Source of the DNA: RI-153 sp041391225
Lineage (GTDB): Bacteria > Chloroflexota > Anaerolineae > Caldilineales > Caldilineaceae
NCBI GenBank assembly: GCA_041391225.1
Contig: JAWKOL010000015.1
Location: 84,533 to 148,532, forward strand
Direction: 5' to 3'
Length of the DNA stretch: 64,000 nucleotides
Position 1 is the stretch's first letter; the number at the start of each line of letters is the position of its first letter. Below, one piece after another: positions 43,114-52,255 of the stretch. Below the pieces are notes generated by a model. It worked only from the letters and a program-made list of their open reading frames with translations, was not told the origin of the DNA and searched no databases. The translations under genes and the position numbers were made by a program.

Positions 43114-44883
43114 ATGACCGACACACCCCGAAAGATTCTCGTCGGCGTTGCCTGGCCGTACGTCAACGGCGAAAAGCACATCGGCCAGATTGCGGGCGCG
43201 TATTTGCCCCCCGATATCTTTGCGCGTTTCCAGCGCATGATGGGCAACGACGTGTTGATGGTCAGCGGCTCCGACACCCACGGCACGCCCATCACCTTGC
43301 AGGCCGAAAAGGAAGGCATCACCCCGCAAGAGGTGATCGAAAAGTACCATCGCCTGTTCGTGGACGGCTGCCTGGCCATGGGGCTGACCTTCGATCTCTA
43401 CAGCCATACCGACACCCAGAACCACTGGGACGTGACGCAGAAACTCTTCTTGCGTCACCTGGAAAATGGCTATATTTATAAAGACACGCAGAAGCAGTGG
43501 TACGATCCTGAGGCCAAGCGCTTCCTGGCCGACCGCTACGTGGAGGGGACGTGTCCCTACTGCGGCTACGAGGACGCCCGCGGCGATCAGTGCGACAACT
43601 GTGGACGTATCTACGACGCACTGGAGTTGAAGAACCCGCGCTCGAAGATCACCGGCAGCACCGATCTGGCCGTGCGCGAGACCGAACACTTCTTCCTCGA
43701 TTTGGGCAAGCTCAACGAGCCGCTGCTCAAGTGGGTGGAGACAGACAAAGATCACTGGCGGCCAAACGTCCTCAACTTCACCAAGGGTCAACTGGGCCTG
43801 AATGAACTGCGCGGGCGACCCATCACCCGCGATATCGATTGGGGGATCACGATCCCGCTGCCCGGCTACGAAGGCAAACGCATCTACGTGTGGTACGACG
43901 CCGTGATCGGCTACCTCAGCGCCGCCGTGGAATGGGGTCTGCTCAACGACACCGACGCCTGGCGCCAGTGGTGGGATCGCGACGTCAACCCCGACGCGCT
44001 GATCTACAACTTCATCGGCAAGGACAACATCCCCTTCCACACCGTGATCTGGCCGGGCATCCTGATGGCCTACAACGACGGCGAAGGCGGCGAGAAGTTC
44101 AACCTGCCCTACGACGTGCCTGCCAACGAGTATCTCAACTTCCGCGGCATGCAGTTCAGCACCAGCCGCGGCAACGTGATCGGCTTCAACTCGGTGCTGC
44201 GCGAATTCCAGGCCGACGCCTGGCGCTACGTCCTCACGGCGGTGGCGCCCGAAAATTCCGATACCGACTTCACCTGGGCCGACTTCGTGGAACGCGTCAA
44301 CAGTGAGCTGGTGGCCAACTGGGGCAACCTGGCGAATCGCATGCTCGGCTTCGCCTACAAACGCTTCGACGGCGTCGTCCCCACGCCCGGGGAACTGGAT
44401 CAAGCCGATCTCGACCTGCTCGACGAGATCCGCGCCGGCTTCGACAGCGTGGGCGCGCTCTACAGCGCCGTCAAACTCAAGGCTGCGCTCCAGGAAGTGC
44501 GTCGTCTCAGCCAGCGCGTCAACCAGTACCTCAACGACAAAGCGCCCTGGCAGAGCATCAAGACCGACCCCGCCGCGGCAGCCACCAGCGTCTACGTCTC
44601 GTTGCAGGCCATCGACTGGCTCAAGGTGATGTGGGCGCCGATCCTGCCGCACAGCAGCGAGGCATTGCACGGCTATCTCGGCTACAGCGAACCGATCTTC
44701 GGCAACCAGTACACCGAAGAAGTGACCGACGCCCGTGGCACGCATCTCGTCCTTCGTTATGATCACAGCGCCGCCAGCGTCCGCTGGGCCGCCGGAACCC
44801 TGCCCCCCGGCCAGACGTTACAACAGCCGCAGCCGCTCTTCACCAAACTCGATCCGGCGGAAGTGCTGGGTGAGACGGAGTAG
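43114..44883 (+). CDS. metG: Methionyl-tRNA synthetase
   Basis: 589 residues; charges tRNA-Met in the cytoplasm. Class I motifs: PYVNGEKHIGQ at 16-25 (HIGQ in place of HIGH) and QFSTSRGNV near residue 348 in place of KMSKS, the variant FSxSRG known from archaeal-type and some bacterial enzymes. Zinc knuckle CPYCGYEDARGDQCDNC near 150-165, and the tRNA-binding helical part LANRMLGFAYKRFD, KLKAALQEVRRLSQRVNQYL. ATG 43114 fits the family start; the upstream in-frame ATG at 42991 lies inside the previous gene. Followed at once by a strong hairpin. Confidence 0.96.
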   Translation: MTDTPRKILVGVAWPYVNGEKHIGQIAGAYLPPDIFARFQRMMGNDVLMVSGSDTHGTPITLQAEKEGITPQEVIEKYHRLFVDGCLAMGLTFDLYSHTDTQNHWDVTQKLFLRHLENGYIYKDTQKQWYDPEAKRFLADRYVEGTCPYCGYEDARGDQCDNCGRIYDALELKNPRSKITGSTDLAVRETEHFFLDLGKLNEPLLKWVETDKDHWRPNVLNFTKGQLGLNELRGRPITRDIDWGITIPLPGYEGKRIYVWYDAVIGYLSAAVEWGLLNDTDAWRQWWDRDVNPDALIYNFIGKDNIPFHTVIWPGILMAYNDGEGGEKFNLPYDVPANEYLNFRGMQFSTSRGNVIGFNSVLREFQADAWRYVLTAVAPENSDTDFTWADFVERVNSELVANWGNLANRMLGFAYKRFDGVVPTPGELDQADLDLLDEIRAGFDSVGALYSAVKLKAALQEVRRLSQRVNQYLNDKAPWQSIKTDPAAAATSVYVSLQAIDWLKVMWAPILPHSSEALHGYLGYSEPIFGNQYTEEVTDARGTHLVLRYDHSAASVRWAAGTLPPGQTLQQPQPLFTKLDPAEVLGETE

Positions 44884-44948
44884 GAGGGTTTGTGAGGGAT
44901 GGCAGCAGACGGAACGTCCCCGTCTGCTGCCATCTCCCACAAACCCTC
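44884..44948. terminator. Long hairpin after metG
   Basis: GAGGGTTTGTG then GATGGCAGCAGACGG pair with CCGTCTGCTGCCATC then CACAAACCCTC around AACGTC, about 28 pairs, starting right at the metG stop. No T tract; it may act as a terminator or 3'-end stabiliser. The glycosyltransferase gene starts 22 bases later. Confidence 0.75.
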
Positions 44949-44970
44949 TCTCCGCCGACAAGTTAACGTC

Positions 44971-46545
44971 ATGTCCCGACCAAACATTCAGTCGCCAATA
45001 ACAATTACGCATTACGCATTACTCATTACGTACCTCGCCCTCGCCACCCTCTTCGCGGTGACCACCCCGGCGTGGCAAAATCCCGATGAACCGGCGCACT
45101 ACAACTACATCGCCCACATCGCCCGCGGTGACGGTCTGCCCTACCTGCAAATGGGCGACTACGACCAGCTCTACCTGGAACAGTTGACGAGCCGGAAGTT
45201 CCCGCCGGATCTCTCGATTGAGCCGGTGCGCTACGAATTCCATCAGCCGCCGCTTTACTATTTGATCGCCGCACCTGTTTTTTCGCTGGCGGGTGGCAGT
45301 TTGATCGCATTGCGCCTGTTCAACGCGTTGATGGGTGTCGCCGTGATCGCGCTGATCTTCCTCACCGTGCGCGCCATTTTCCCCGCACGTCCTCGCCTGG
45401 CCCTGGGGACGGCGGCCTTCGTCGCTTTCCTGCCCATGCACGTCGCCATCCTATCCTCGGTGAACAACGATCCGCTGGCCGGGGTGATCGTGGCGGCGAC
45501 GATGTACGTCCTGGCGCGGTGGGTGCGAGAGGAGTTTGCAGGGGGCAAGTTTGCAAGGTTGCCGGTGCAGATGCAGCTCAAACGCAACTCGCAATCCGCC
45601 CTTCGCCTCTCGCAATTCGCAACTCGCAATTCGCCCCTCCTGTTTCTGGGTTTACTCATCGGGCTTGGCTTTCTGACCAAGGCGACGACGTACATTTTGC
45701 TCCCGGTGGTGGTGTTGACCGTCTTCGTTGTGGCCTGGCGGCGCGGCGGATGGCGCCGCGCCGTGCTCCAGGTGACGGCGGTGAGCGTGTGGGCGTTGCT
45801 GTTGGGGCTGCCGCTGTGGCTGCGCAATATCTATCTCTACGGCGGCTTCGACTTCTTGGGGCTGGCGTGGCACGACCTCGTGGTGACAGGACAGCCCACC
45901 ACCGCCGGCTGGATCGCAGCCAACGGCTGGGCTGCCTACTGGGAGCGGGCGCTTCGTTTCACCTTTAACAGCTTCTGGGGCGTCTTCGGTTGGATGGGCG
46001 TCTTCATGGACGGGCGGATCTACACGCTGCTCATGCTGTTCAGCGCGCTGATCGTTTTCGGCCTGGTTGCGAAGATGGCACAGGTGCGACGCAGGTGGGC
46101 TGCGTTGGATCATGCCCAACGCACACAACTCGGCGCGCTGGCGCTGCTGTTGGCCGGAGTAGGCGCGTCGTATGTCTGGTACAACCTGGGCTTCGTGCAA
46201 CACCAGGGACGCTACCTCTTCCCCGGTTTGCTGCCCATCGGTCTGCTTGTGGCGGTGGGGTGGCGTTCGCTCTTGCGCCCATTGACCAGCGTACTTGCCG
46301 CGATCTTCCTGCTGGCGGGCGTCATCGTGGCCGTGCTCATGGGCTGGCATCCAGATCGGTGGACGATCCTCTTCGTAGGCGGCGGTATTTCCGGTCTGCT
46401 TGCCTATGCTGTGCTGACCATCCGCCTGCGTTGGTGGGAGCAGCCGCCGGTGTGGATCGAAGCTGTCCCCTTCGTGTTGCTGGTCTTACTAGACATGGCG
46501 ATCCCTTTCTTGTATATTGGTCCGCAATTAAGAATCTATCCGTAA
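44971..46545 (+). CDS. Polytopic membrane glycosyltransferase-like protein (DUF2142/GT39-like)
   Basis: 524 residues with about ten TM helices. The first outer loop carries PAWQNPDEPAHYNYIAHIAR, the acidic DExxHY motif typical of lipid-linked-sugar glycosyltransferases, then YEFHQPPLYYLIAAPVFSLA and later LGFLTKATTYILLPVVVLTV, YNLGFVQHQGRYLFPGLLPI. It probably transfers a sugar from a polyprenyl carrier on the outer membrane face. ATG 44971 is used because upstream sequence is the hairpin; no clear Shine-Dalgarno. Two repeat words are read in frame: ATTACGCATTACGCATTACT inside the first TM helix and GCAATTCGCAACTCGCAATT around residues 205-225. Confidence 0.8.
   Translation: MSRPNIQSPITITHYALLITYLALATLFAVTTPAWQNPDEPAHYNYIAHIARGDGLPYLQMGDYDQLYLEQLTSRKFPPDLSIEPVRYEFHQPPLYYLIAAPVFSLAGGSLIALRLFNALMGVAVIALIFLTVRAIFPARPRLALGTAAFVAFLPMHVAILSSVNNDPLAGVIVAATMYVLARWVREEFAGGKFARLPVQMQLKRNSQSALRLSQFATRNSPLLFLGLLIGLGFLTKATTYILLPVVVLTVFVVAWRRGGWRRAVLQVTAVSVWALLLGLPLWLRNIYLYGGFDFLGLAWHDLVVTGQPTTAGWIAANGWAAYWERALRFTFNSFWGVFGWMGVFMDGRIYTLLMLFSALIVFGLVAKMAQVRRRWAALDHAQRTQLGALALLLAGVGASYVWYNLGFVQHQGRYLFPGLLPIGLLVAVGWRSLLRPLTSVLAAIFLLAGVIVAVLMGWHPDRWTILFVGGGISGLLAYAVLTIRLRWWEQPPVWIEAVPFVLLVLLDMAIPFLYIGPQLRIYP
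45581..45640. repeat. GCAATTCGCAACTCGC repeat inserted in the glycosyltransferase gene
   Basis: CGCAACTCGCAATCCGC, then CGCAATTCGCAACTCGCAAT: tandem low-complexity words read as LKRNSQSALRLSQFATRNSP. Family relatives at this point go directly from a loop into the helix LLFLGLLIGLGFLTKATTY. Confidence 0.65.
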
Positions 46546-46616
46546 ATTCAAAGCAGCCCGGCGAAGTTGGTTGTTTTGAGCGGACGTAGTGCTGCGCACT
46601 GTAATTTACGGATAGA
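46535..46616. terminator. Inverted repeat TCTATCCGTAAATT at the glycosyltransferase end
   Basis: TCTATCCGTAAATT (46535-46548, containing the stop codon) pairs perfectly with AATTTACGGATAGA (46603-46616). The enclosed 54 bases may extend the structure. Likely a terminator before the VanW gene. Confidence 0.6.
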
Positions 46617-46662
46617 CACCAAAGTAGACGTGTTTGAACTTGATGGTGCTAAGGTCTAGCCG

Positions 46663-48450
46663 ATGCAGACAACCTACCCACAGGCAGGCTATCGCCCGAA
46701 GACGAGCCGCCGCAGTTCTGTAGACTTTCTCGTCATCTACGCGTCGGTGGCGCTGTTGACGGCAATTGCCCTTTTCGCTGTGTGGCAGTTCTGGCACACC
46801 GACCGTGTCTTCAGCGGTGTGCGCGTCGCCGACGTCCCTGTGGGCGGGCAGACCCGCGCCCAGGCCATCGTCCGCCTTAACGAAGAACTGACTCCCTACC
46901 CGGTTCCGCCCATTTCGCTCGTTTACGACAACCAACAGTGGCTGTTGAGCAGCAACCAGATCGCGCCGCAGGTGGATCTGATGGCGGCAATCAACGAGGC
47001 GTACCTGATCGGGCGGCAAGGTTCCTTCCTGGAGAAGACGGCCGACCAGATCGGCGCGTTTGTGGGGCGCTACAACGTCGACCCGCCGTTGACCTTTGAC
47101 GAAGGGGCGGTGCGCCAGCAGATCAGCCAGATCGCGGCGGAATTGCGCCGTCCTGGGCGGGCGGGCGTCCAGATGGGCAGTGTCACCCTGCCGTCGCAGC
47201 CCGGCCTCGATGTGGACGTCGACGCCACCGCCGCGCAGGTGATGAGCGCGCTAAGCGCACACGAAGTCGCCTCAATCCCGATCCAGACCTTCGCCGTGCA
47301 GCCGCCCGACGCCGCAACCACGGTCAACGGATCGCCTGCCACAACAGCAATGCGCGAGCCGATCACCCTGCGCGAGGCTCAAAGTGGATTGTCCTTTGCC
47401 CTGGATGCTGCCGTCCTTTCTACGATTGACCCCAACGGCGACGCTTCGCGCATCAACGAAGGCGCGCTGCGTTCGTTGGTGGAAACATGGGCCGCCCAGG
47501 TCGATATCCCCGCCCAGGACGCACGTCTACGCTTCAACCGCGCCACAGGACAGGTCGAAGTGATCAGCCCCAGCGTCATCGGGCGCTCGTTGGATGTCGA
47601 GGCGACGATCAACGGCGTGAAGCAGGCCCTGACCACGAAGATCACCCAGATCGCCCTGCCGATCAACGCCGTCGCCCCCGCTGTGGACGCCGGCAACGTC
47701 GGTGCGCTGGGGATCCGCGAACTGGTCGCCTCGGGGACAACCTATTTCCGCGGTAGCAGCCTGGCCCGCATCCGCAACATCGAAGTCGCGGCCGAGAAGT
47801 TCGTGGGCGTGGTCATCGCGCCCGGTGACGTCTTCAGCTTCAACCAGATCGTCCAGGATGTCAGCGCGGCCAACGGCTTCGAAGACTCGGCCATCATCTG
47901 GGGCGACCAGACGATGGTGGGCGTGGGCGGCGGCGTCTGCCAGGTGAGCACAACCGTCTTCCGCGCCGCGCTCAACGCCGGCTTCCCCATCGTGGAACGC
48001 TACAATCACGGCTACGTGGTGAGCTGGTACGGCGAACCCGGCATGGACGCCACCATCTACACCCCCAACGTCGATTTCCGCTTCCGCAACGACACCGACG
48101 CCTACCTCCTGGTCCAGCCTACGGTTGACAGCGTCAACGGCGTCATCACCTTCGACTTTTTCGGCGCCAAACCCGACCGCCAGGTGACCATCGGCCAGCC
48201 CGTGATCACCGACGTCAAAGAACCGGGCGACCCCGTCTACCGCATCGACGAGAGCCTGGCCCCCGGTCAGCGTCGTCAGGTGGAATACGCCCAGCGCGGC
48301 ATGACCGTCACCGTCGAGCGCACCGTCACCGAGAACGGCGACACCCGCGTCGACAAGATCGTCTCCGAGTACCAGCCGTGGAACGCCGTCTTCCTCGTGC
48401 CGCCGGGGACAGAGATCCCGGCGACGGCGACGCCGGAGGTAGGGGATTAG
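46663..48450 (+). CDS. VanW family protein with peptidoglycan-binding-like and G5 domains
   Basis: 595 residues. N-terminal anchor SVDFLVIYASVALLTAIALF (one TM), tandem PG-binding-4-like regions (FSGVRVADVPVGGQTRAQAI; a second near 250-330), then the VanW domain (RIRNIEVAAEKFVGVVIAPG, VCQVSTTVFRAALNAGFPIV, ERYNHGYVVSWYGEPGMDAT) and a G5-like tail (GMTVTVERTVTENGDTRVDK). YoaR-type architecture, extracytoplasmic, cell-envelope role inferred. It is preceded by a hairpin and followed by GGGGATT repeats. Confidence 0.93.
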   Translation: MQTTYPQAGYRPKTSRRSSVDFLVIYASVALLTAIALFAVWQFWHTDRVFSGVRVADVPVGGQTRAQAIVRLNEELTPYPVPPISLVYDNQQWLLSSNQIAPQVDLMAAINEAYLIGRQGSFLEKTADQIGAFVGRYNVDPPLTFDEGAVRQQISQIAAELRRPGRAGVQMGSVTLPSQPGLDVDVDATAAQVMSALSAHEVASIPIQTFAVQPPDAATTVNGSPATTAMREPITLREAQSGLSFALDAAVLSTIDPNGDASRINEGALRSLVETWAAQVDIPAQDARLRFNRATGQVEVISPSVIGRSLDVEATINGVKQALTTKITQIALPINAVAPAVDAGNVGALGIRELVASGTTYFRGSSLARIRNIEVAAEKFVGVVIAPGDVFSFNQIVQDVSAANGFEDSAIIWGDQTMVGVGGGVCQVSTTVFRAALNAGFPIVERYNHGYVVSWYGEPGMDATIYTPNVDFRFRNDTDAYLLVQPTVDSVNGVITFDFFGAKPDRQVTIGQPVITDVKEPGDPVYRIDESLAPGQRRQVEYAQRGMTVTVERTVTENGDTRVDKIVSEYQPWNAVFLVPPGTEIPATATPEVGD

Positions 48451-48612
48451 GGATTGGGGACCAGGGACTGGCGATCGGTTTGAGTGGCTCGATTGTGCAT
48501 GGGCAACTGTATTGATGGCAAGTATGCAGGTTTGCATGTATGCAGGTATGCCGCTGACAATACGTTCCACTCCCCACTCCCCACTCCCCACTCCCCACTC
48601 CCCAACATCCCC
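48447..48612. repeat. GGGGATTGGGGACC and CCACTCCCCACTCCCC words
   Basis: Noncoding tandem words, with CCCCACT repeated five times near 48570-48602. They fill the gap between VanW and the MFS gene; no gene is seen. Confidence 0.75.
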
Positions 48613-48696
48613 TTGCTCCCCCTCCCCAACTGTGCTAAAGTGTCCCGATGCGTCTAAAACGCTTTAGGACCGCCGCATTTCACAGTTGAGGACTTC

Positions 48697-49998
48697 ATGT
48701 ACACAAGCCAAACGCAACCGCTTTCCCCTGCGCTGAGCAGCCGCGTGATCCGCCGTTCGCCGGTTTTTTATGGATGGATCATCGTCGTGGCCGCCACGTT
48801 GGGCATGATCATGACCAGCCCCGGCCAGACCTTCGCCGTCTCCATTTTCATTGAACATTTCATCGCCGATCTGGGCGTCAGCCGCTCGTTGGTGAGCACG
48901 CTTTACACCTTCGGTACGCTAGTGGGGAGCTTTGCGCTGCCTGTGATTGGACGCCAGATCGATGGGCGCGGACCGCGTTTGATGGTGGTGCTGATCTCTT
49001 TGGGCTTTGGGATTGCCTGTATTTACATGGGGTTCGTGGCCAATGCCGTGATGCTGGGGATCGGCTTTGTGGCGATCCGCATGTTGGGGCAGGGGGCGCT
49101 GGGGTTGGTGAGTACTTACACCATCAACCAATGGTGGGTGCGTCGTCGAGGAATGGTGATGGGGCTTTCGGGGTTGGTGATGTCGTTGTTGGGCGTGGGG
49201 CTGTTCCCGTCGTTGATCCAGCGACTGGTGAACGATCTGGGCTGGCGCACAGCGTACCCGATGTTGGGCCTGTCGGTGTTGTTGATCATGTTGCCGGTGG
49301 GCTACTTCTTCTACCGCAATCAACCCGAGGCATACGGGCTGAAACCGGATGGCGAGGCAAACAGCGGCGAAAGCAGTTTGGCGACTGACGAAAATGTGGC
49401 GGAAGAAGAATGGACGCTGCCCGAGGTAGTGCGTACGCCGGCCTTCTGGATCATCGCGGTGAGCATGTCCTCGATTGCGATGTTGTCGACCGGGCTGTTT
49501 TTCCACGCGGTGAGCATCTTCGATGACAATGGCCTGCCGGCCGCGGTAGCGGCGTCGGCGTTTGTGCCGGTGGCGTTGACCACGGCACTGGTGAACCTTG
49601 TGGGCGGCTTTCTCGTAGATCGGATATCGGCGCGCTTTCTGCTGGCGGCTGCGCTGATCTGCCAGGCTGCTGTGCTGGTGATGGCGCATTCGTTGAGCAG
49701 TGTGACCCTGGCGCTGCTCTACGGTGTGATCCTCGGCTCAACCATGGGGCTTCAGCGCACGGTGAGCAGTGTGATCTGGGCCAATTACTTTGGGCGTCGT
49801 TATCTGGGATCGATTACCGGGGCCACTACCACCATTATGATCGCCGGTTCTGCCTTTGGCCCGATGCCCTTCGGCATTGCCCGCGACATGATGGGCAGCT
49901 ACAACTTCTTGCTCAATGTGCTGGCTGTGGTGCCGCTTGCCCTTGCCGTGGTGGCGCTCTTCTTACGGCGACCACAGAAAGCGGATTCTCAACCTTGA
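48697..49998 (+). CDS. MFS transporter (oxalate/monocarboxylate-type)
   Basis: 433 residues, 12 predicted TM helices in two halves with a long central loop (NQPEAYGLKPDGEANSGESS, ATDENVAEEEWTL). Motifs: FYGWIIVVAATLGMIMTSPG at helix 1, IGRQIDGRGPRLMV as motif A, and DRISARFLLAAALI in the second half. The GW..V...T....GP-type helix 1 and the EEEWTLxEVxRTPAFW loop resemble the OFA/MCT group carrying organic anions. The substrate is inferred only at class level. Confidence 0.9.
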   Translation: MYTSQTQPLSPALSSRVIRRSPVFYGWIIVVAATLGMIMTSPGQTFAVSIFIEHFIADLGVSRSLVSTLYTFGTLVGSFALPVIGRQIDGRGPRLMVVLISLGFGIACIYMGFVANAVMLGIGFVAIRMLGQGALGLVSTYTINQWWVRRRGMVMGLSGLVMSLLGVGLFPSLIQRLVNDLGWRTAYPMLGLSVLLIMLPVGYFFYRNQPEAYGLKPDGEANSGESSLATDENVAEEEWTLPEVVRTPAFWIIAVSMSSIAMLSTGLFFHAVSIFDDNGLPAAVAASAFVPVALTTALVNLVGGFLVDRISARFLLAAALICQAAVLVMAHSLSSVTLALLYGVILGSTMGLQRTVSSVIWANYFGRRYLGSITGATTTIMIAGSAFGPMPFGIARDMMGSYNFLLNVLAVVPLALAVVALFLRRPQKADSQP

Positions 49999-50052
49999 TA
50001 TTCGCCACAATCGAATTCAGAACACGCTGATCTACGAAGACAGAGAACAACA

Positions 50053-50101
50053 AAAATGATCCACAGATTTCACGGATTAGATGAAATCTGTGGATCATTT
50101 T
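50053..50101. terminator. Bidirectional terminator between MFS and Met-rich genes
   Basis: AAAATGATCCACAGATTTCA (50053-50072) and TGAAATCTGTGGATCATTTT (50082-50101) are perfect complements with a 9-base loop. A-rich and T-rich ends give a T tract in both directions, between convergent genes. Confidence 0.88.
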
Positions 50102-50124
50102 GTTGGATTGTGGCTATCTGCCGC

Positions 50125-50655
50125 CTACCGACCGCGACCACTCATACCACGGCCACCCATGCGCTGCTGAGGGGCATCGTCGTCGTGCATCATGCCGCGG
50201 CCCATCATGCTCCTGCCCGCTGCGCCACGGCCACCCATCATGCCCTGACCAGGGGTGAATCCAGCATCATCGTCGCTCTGGAAGCGGTTCATCATGCTGC
50301 GTCCCCAGTTTGCATGGGGTTGCCAGTGGCGCCTTCTTCGTCGTCCAATGGGCCGCCGCATCATCGGGCCGGTCCATTCGCCGTCTTCGAGCATCGGGCA
50401 GCCGTTCTCGTCCATCCATTGTAGACGCTCGGCGGTGAAGTCGCTGCCGTGCATCTGGGTCATACGGGCGATCATCTCACCCCACGCGCCAGGACCAAAA
50501 CGTTCTTCCATGCGCTGCTGCATCTGCGGCAACCAGCCTGCTTCTGTGGGTTCGTTGGTGGGGGTGGCGTCCTGGGCAAAGGCGCTGCCCACGAAGGCCA
50601 CCAACGACAGGGCGACCACGGCGATAATAATGAACAATGTCTTGCGAGTTTTCAT
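50125..50655 (-). CDS. Secreted Met/Gly/Arg-rich protein
   Basis: 176 residues. Clear signal peptide LFIIIAVVALSLVAFVGSAF with AFA-QDA cleavage. The mature part has WLPQMQQRMEERFGPGAWGE, then GSDFTAERLQWMDENGCPML and a C-terminal half dense in Met, Gly, Arg and Asp (GQGMMGGRGAAGRSMMGRGM). ATG 50653-50655 has GGAG 8 bases upstream. Met-rich exported proteins often bind copper or silver, but here that is only inference. Tandem 11-bp repeats upstream suggest control by an OmpR-type regulator, and the neighbouring kinase has a similar MRGMMGQMMG segment in its sensor domain. Confidence 0.75.
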   Translation of the reverse strand: MKTRKTLFIIIAVVALSLVAFVGSAFAQDATPTNEPTEAGWLPQMQQRMEERFGPGAWGEMIARMTQMHGSDFTAERLQWMDENGCPMLEDGEWTGPMMRRPIGRRRRRHWQPHANWGRSMMNRFQSDDDAGFTPGQGMMGGRGAAGRSMMGRGMMHDDDAPQQRMGGRGMSGRGR

Positions 50656-50727
50656 GTTGTTGTCTCCATCTGAACGAAATAGGCGAAAGAAGCCAATCAC
50701 TGCTTCTGATGATTCCAGGTTAGAGCC

Positions 50728-50759
50728 AATTGTGAAGAAATTGTGAAGCAAATGTGTGC
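50728..50759 (-). promoter_or_regulatory. Tandem 11-bp direct repeats, candidate OmpR-family operator
   Basis: AATTGTGAAG occurs at 50728-50737 and 50739-50748, exactly 11 bases apart, with a weaker third unit at 50750-50759. On the coding strand of the Met-rich gene this reads CTTCACAATT twice, the spacing bound by OmpR/PhoB winged-helix dimers. The site is ~75 bases upstream of the ATG. Confidence 0.6.
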
Positions 50760-50795
50760 GTTTTGTGTTTCGCTATGTTTTTTGTAGTGGAGATA

Positions 50796-50825
50796 TTGTC
50801 AAAGCGCGTGTGGGCATGGTAGGAT
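50796..50825 (+). promoter_or_regulatory. Promoter TTGTCA-18-TAGGAT of DUF302
   Basis: TTGTCA 50796-50801, TAGGAT 50820-50825, 18-base spacing, 45 bases upstream of the DUF302 ATG. Confidence 0.5.
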
Positions 50826-50870
50826 GACGCAAGACAGCATTTTTACTGGTTCACTGCGAAAGGAAAGATC

Positions 50871-51293
50871 ATGACTGCACCCACCGCACAGGAAATGGCC
50901 CTCACCGTCAAGCTCGACGTTCCCTATGAAGATGCCGTGGAATTGGCAACCGCCGCGTTGAAGACCGAAGGCTTCGGCGTCCTCACCGAGATCGACGTCA
51001 AGGCCACGATGAAGAAGAAACTCAACGCCGACTTCCAGAAGTATGTCATTTTGGGCGCCTGCAACCCACCGTTGGCGCACCGCGCCCTCAGCACACAGCT
51101 CGAAATTGGCCTGCTGCTGCCCTGCAACGTCATCGTCTACGAAGAAGACGGCGGCAGCGTCGTCTCCATCGTCGACCCGATGATGATGATGCAAATGGCC
51201 GACGCCCAGGCGCTCTCCGCCGTCGCCGCCGAAGCACGGGCGAAACTGGAACGGGTCCACGCGGCGTTAGCAGAGAAGGTGAGTGGTGATTAG
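50871..51293 (+). CDS. DUF302 family protein
   Basis: 140 residues: VKLDVPYEDAVELATAALKT, EGFGVLTEIDVKATMKKKLN, YVILGACNPPLAHRALSTQL, EIGLLLPCNVIVYEEDGGSV, the standard DUF302 pattern with the conserved GACNPxxA and LPCN. Cytoplasmic, heme- or metabolite-related roles have been suggested for the family, none certain. GAAAGGAAAG precedes the ATG. It lies between the Met-rich gene (divergent) and the two-component system. Confidence 0.93.
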   Translation: MTAPTAQEMALTVKLDVPYEDAVELATAALKTEGFGVLTEIDVKATMKKKLNADFQKYVILGACNPPLAHRALSTQLEIGLLLPCNVIVYEEDGGSVVSIVDPMMMMQMADAQALSAVAAEARAKLERVHAALAEKVSGD

Positions 51294-51418
51294 GCATTGG
51301 TGATGCGGCTGTCAACGCGATGACGGGATGATGAGGATGACGATCTGCACGATCCATCATCATCATCATCCCATCATCTTCTCTCCCCAATCACCAATTC
51401 ACCAATCACCGATCCTCA
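51281..51418. repeat. Foldback of GTGATTGG and GATGATG words
   Basis: GGTGATTAGGCATTGGTGAT and ATCACCAATTCACCAATCAC as outer arms, GGGATGATGAGGATGA and TCATCATCATCATCCC inside. Noncoding gap before the response regulator. Confidence 0.75.
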
Positions 51419-51421
51419 ACC

Positions 51422-52126
51422 ATGATAACAATCGCCATCGTCGAAGACGATCAACAGATCCGCCGTGTGGTGGAAGGATATTTACAGCAGGCCGGCTATC
51501 GCGTGGTCACCGCGGCGGATGGGACGGCGGGGCTGGCGTTGGTTGAGCGTGAGAAACCGGCGCTGCTCGTGCTGGATATCATGCTGCCGGGCCTGGACGG
51601 GCTGGAGATCACACGGCGCCTGCGCAGTAGCCATGATCCGGGGCTGTCGGGGCTGTACATCATCATGCTCACGGCGCGTGTGGAAGAAGCGGATCGCATT
51701 GTGGGCCTGGAAATGGGCGCCGATGACTACGTGATCAAGCCGTTTAGCCCGCGCGAACTGGTGGCGCGTATCCGTTCCGCGGTGCGCCGCCTCGACGCCA
51801 AACCTGTCGCCGAAACGCAAGTGCTGCAATCCCACGATCTGCGCCTCGATCCCACCTACCGCACTGTTCACCTGGGCGAGCAGATCGTGGATCTGACCGG
51901 CACTGAGTTCGATCTACTCCACTACTTCATGCAGAATCCCGGGCGTCCTTTCAGCCGCGGTGACCTGCTCGATGTCACCCAGAACGACGCGATGGGCGAT
52001 ATTTCGGGCTACGAACGCACCATTGACGTCCACGTGAAGAACATCCGCCAAAAACTGGGCGATTCCGGCCGCCACAGCCGTTTTATTGAGACGGTGCATG
52101 GCGTGGGCTATCGTTTTGTGCCGTGA
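51422..52126 (+). CDS. OmpR-family response regulator
   Basis: 234 residues. Receiver domain IAIVEDDQQIRRVVEGYLQQ (acidic pocket), phospho-acceptor Asp52 in LLVLDIMLPGLDG, Thr/Lys pair in IIMLTARVEE and DYVIKPFSPREL. DNA-binding winged helix: TGTEFDLLHYFMQNPGRPFS, ERTIDVHVKNIRQKLGD, RFIETVHGVGYRFVP. The cognate kinase gene follows 130 bases later. Confidence 0.95.
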   Translation: MITIAIVEDDQQIRRVVEGYLQQAGYRVVTAADGTAGLALVEREKPALLVLDIMLPGLDGLEITRRLRSSHDPGLSGLYIIMLTARVEEADRIVGLEMGADDYVIKPFSPRELVARIRSAVRRLDAKPVAETQVLQSHDLRLDPTYRTVHLGEQIVDLTGTEFDLLHYFMQNPGRPFSRGDLLDVTQNDAMGDISGYERTIDVHVKNIRQKLGDSGRHSRFIETVHGVGYRFVP

Positions 52127-52255
52127 CACGTGATGCGTGACACGTGATGCGTAATTCGTAGACGGAATTGGCACCCAATTGGCGACAATCGTGTCTGCCA
52201 ATTACGCATTGCCTGCCCTTCTCTGAACATTCAGCCCGAGCATGGGGATCTGTCC

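Noticed and set aside
43087..44766. 559-aa minus-strand open frame
   Set aside because: It is the exact antisense of metG, a verified synthetase; the composition is His/Val/Arg-rich with no motif.
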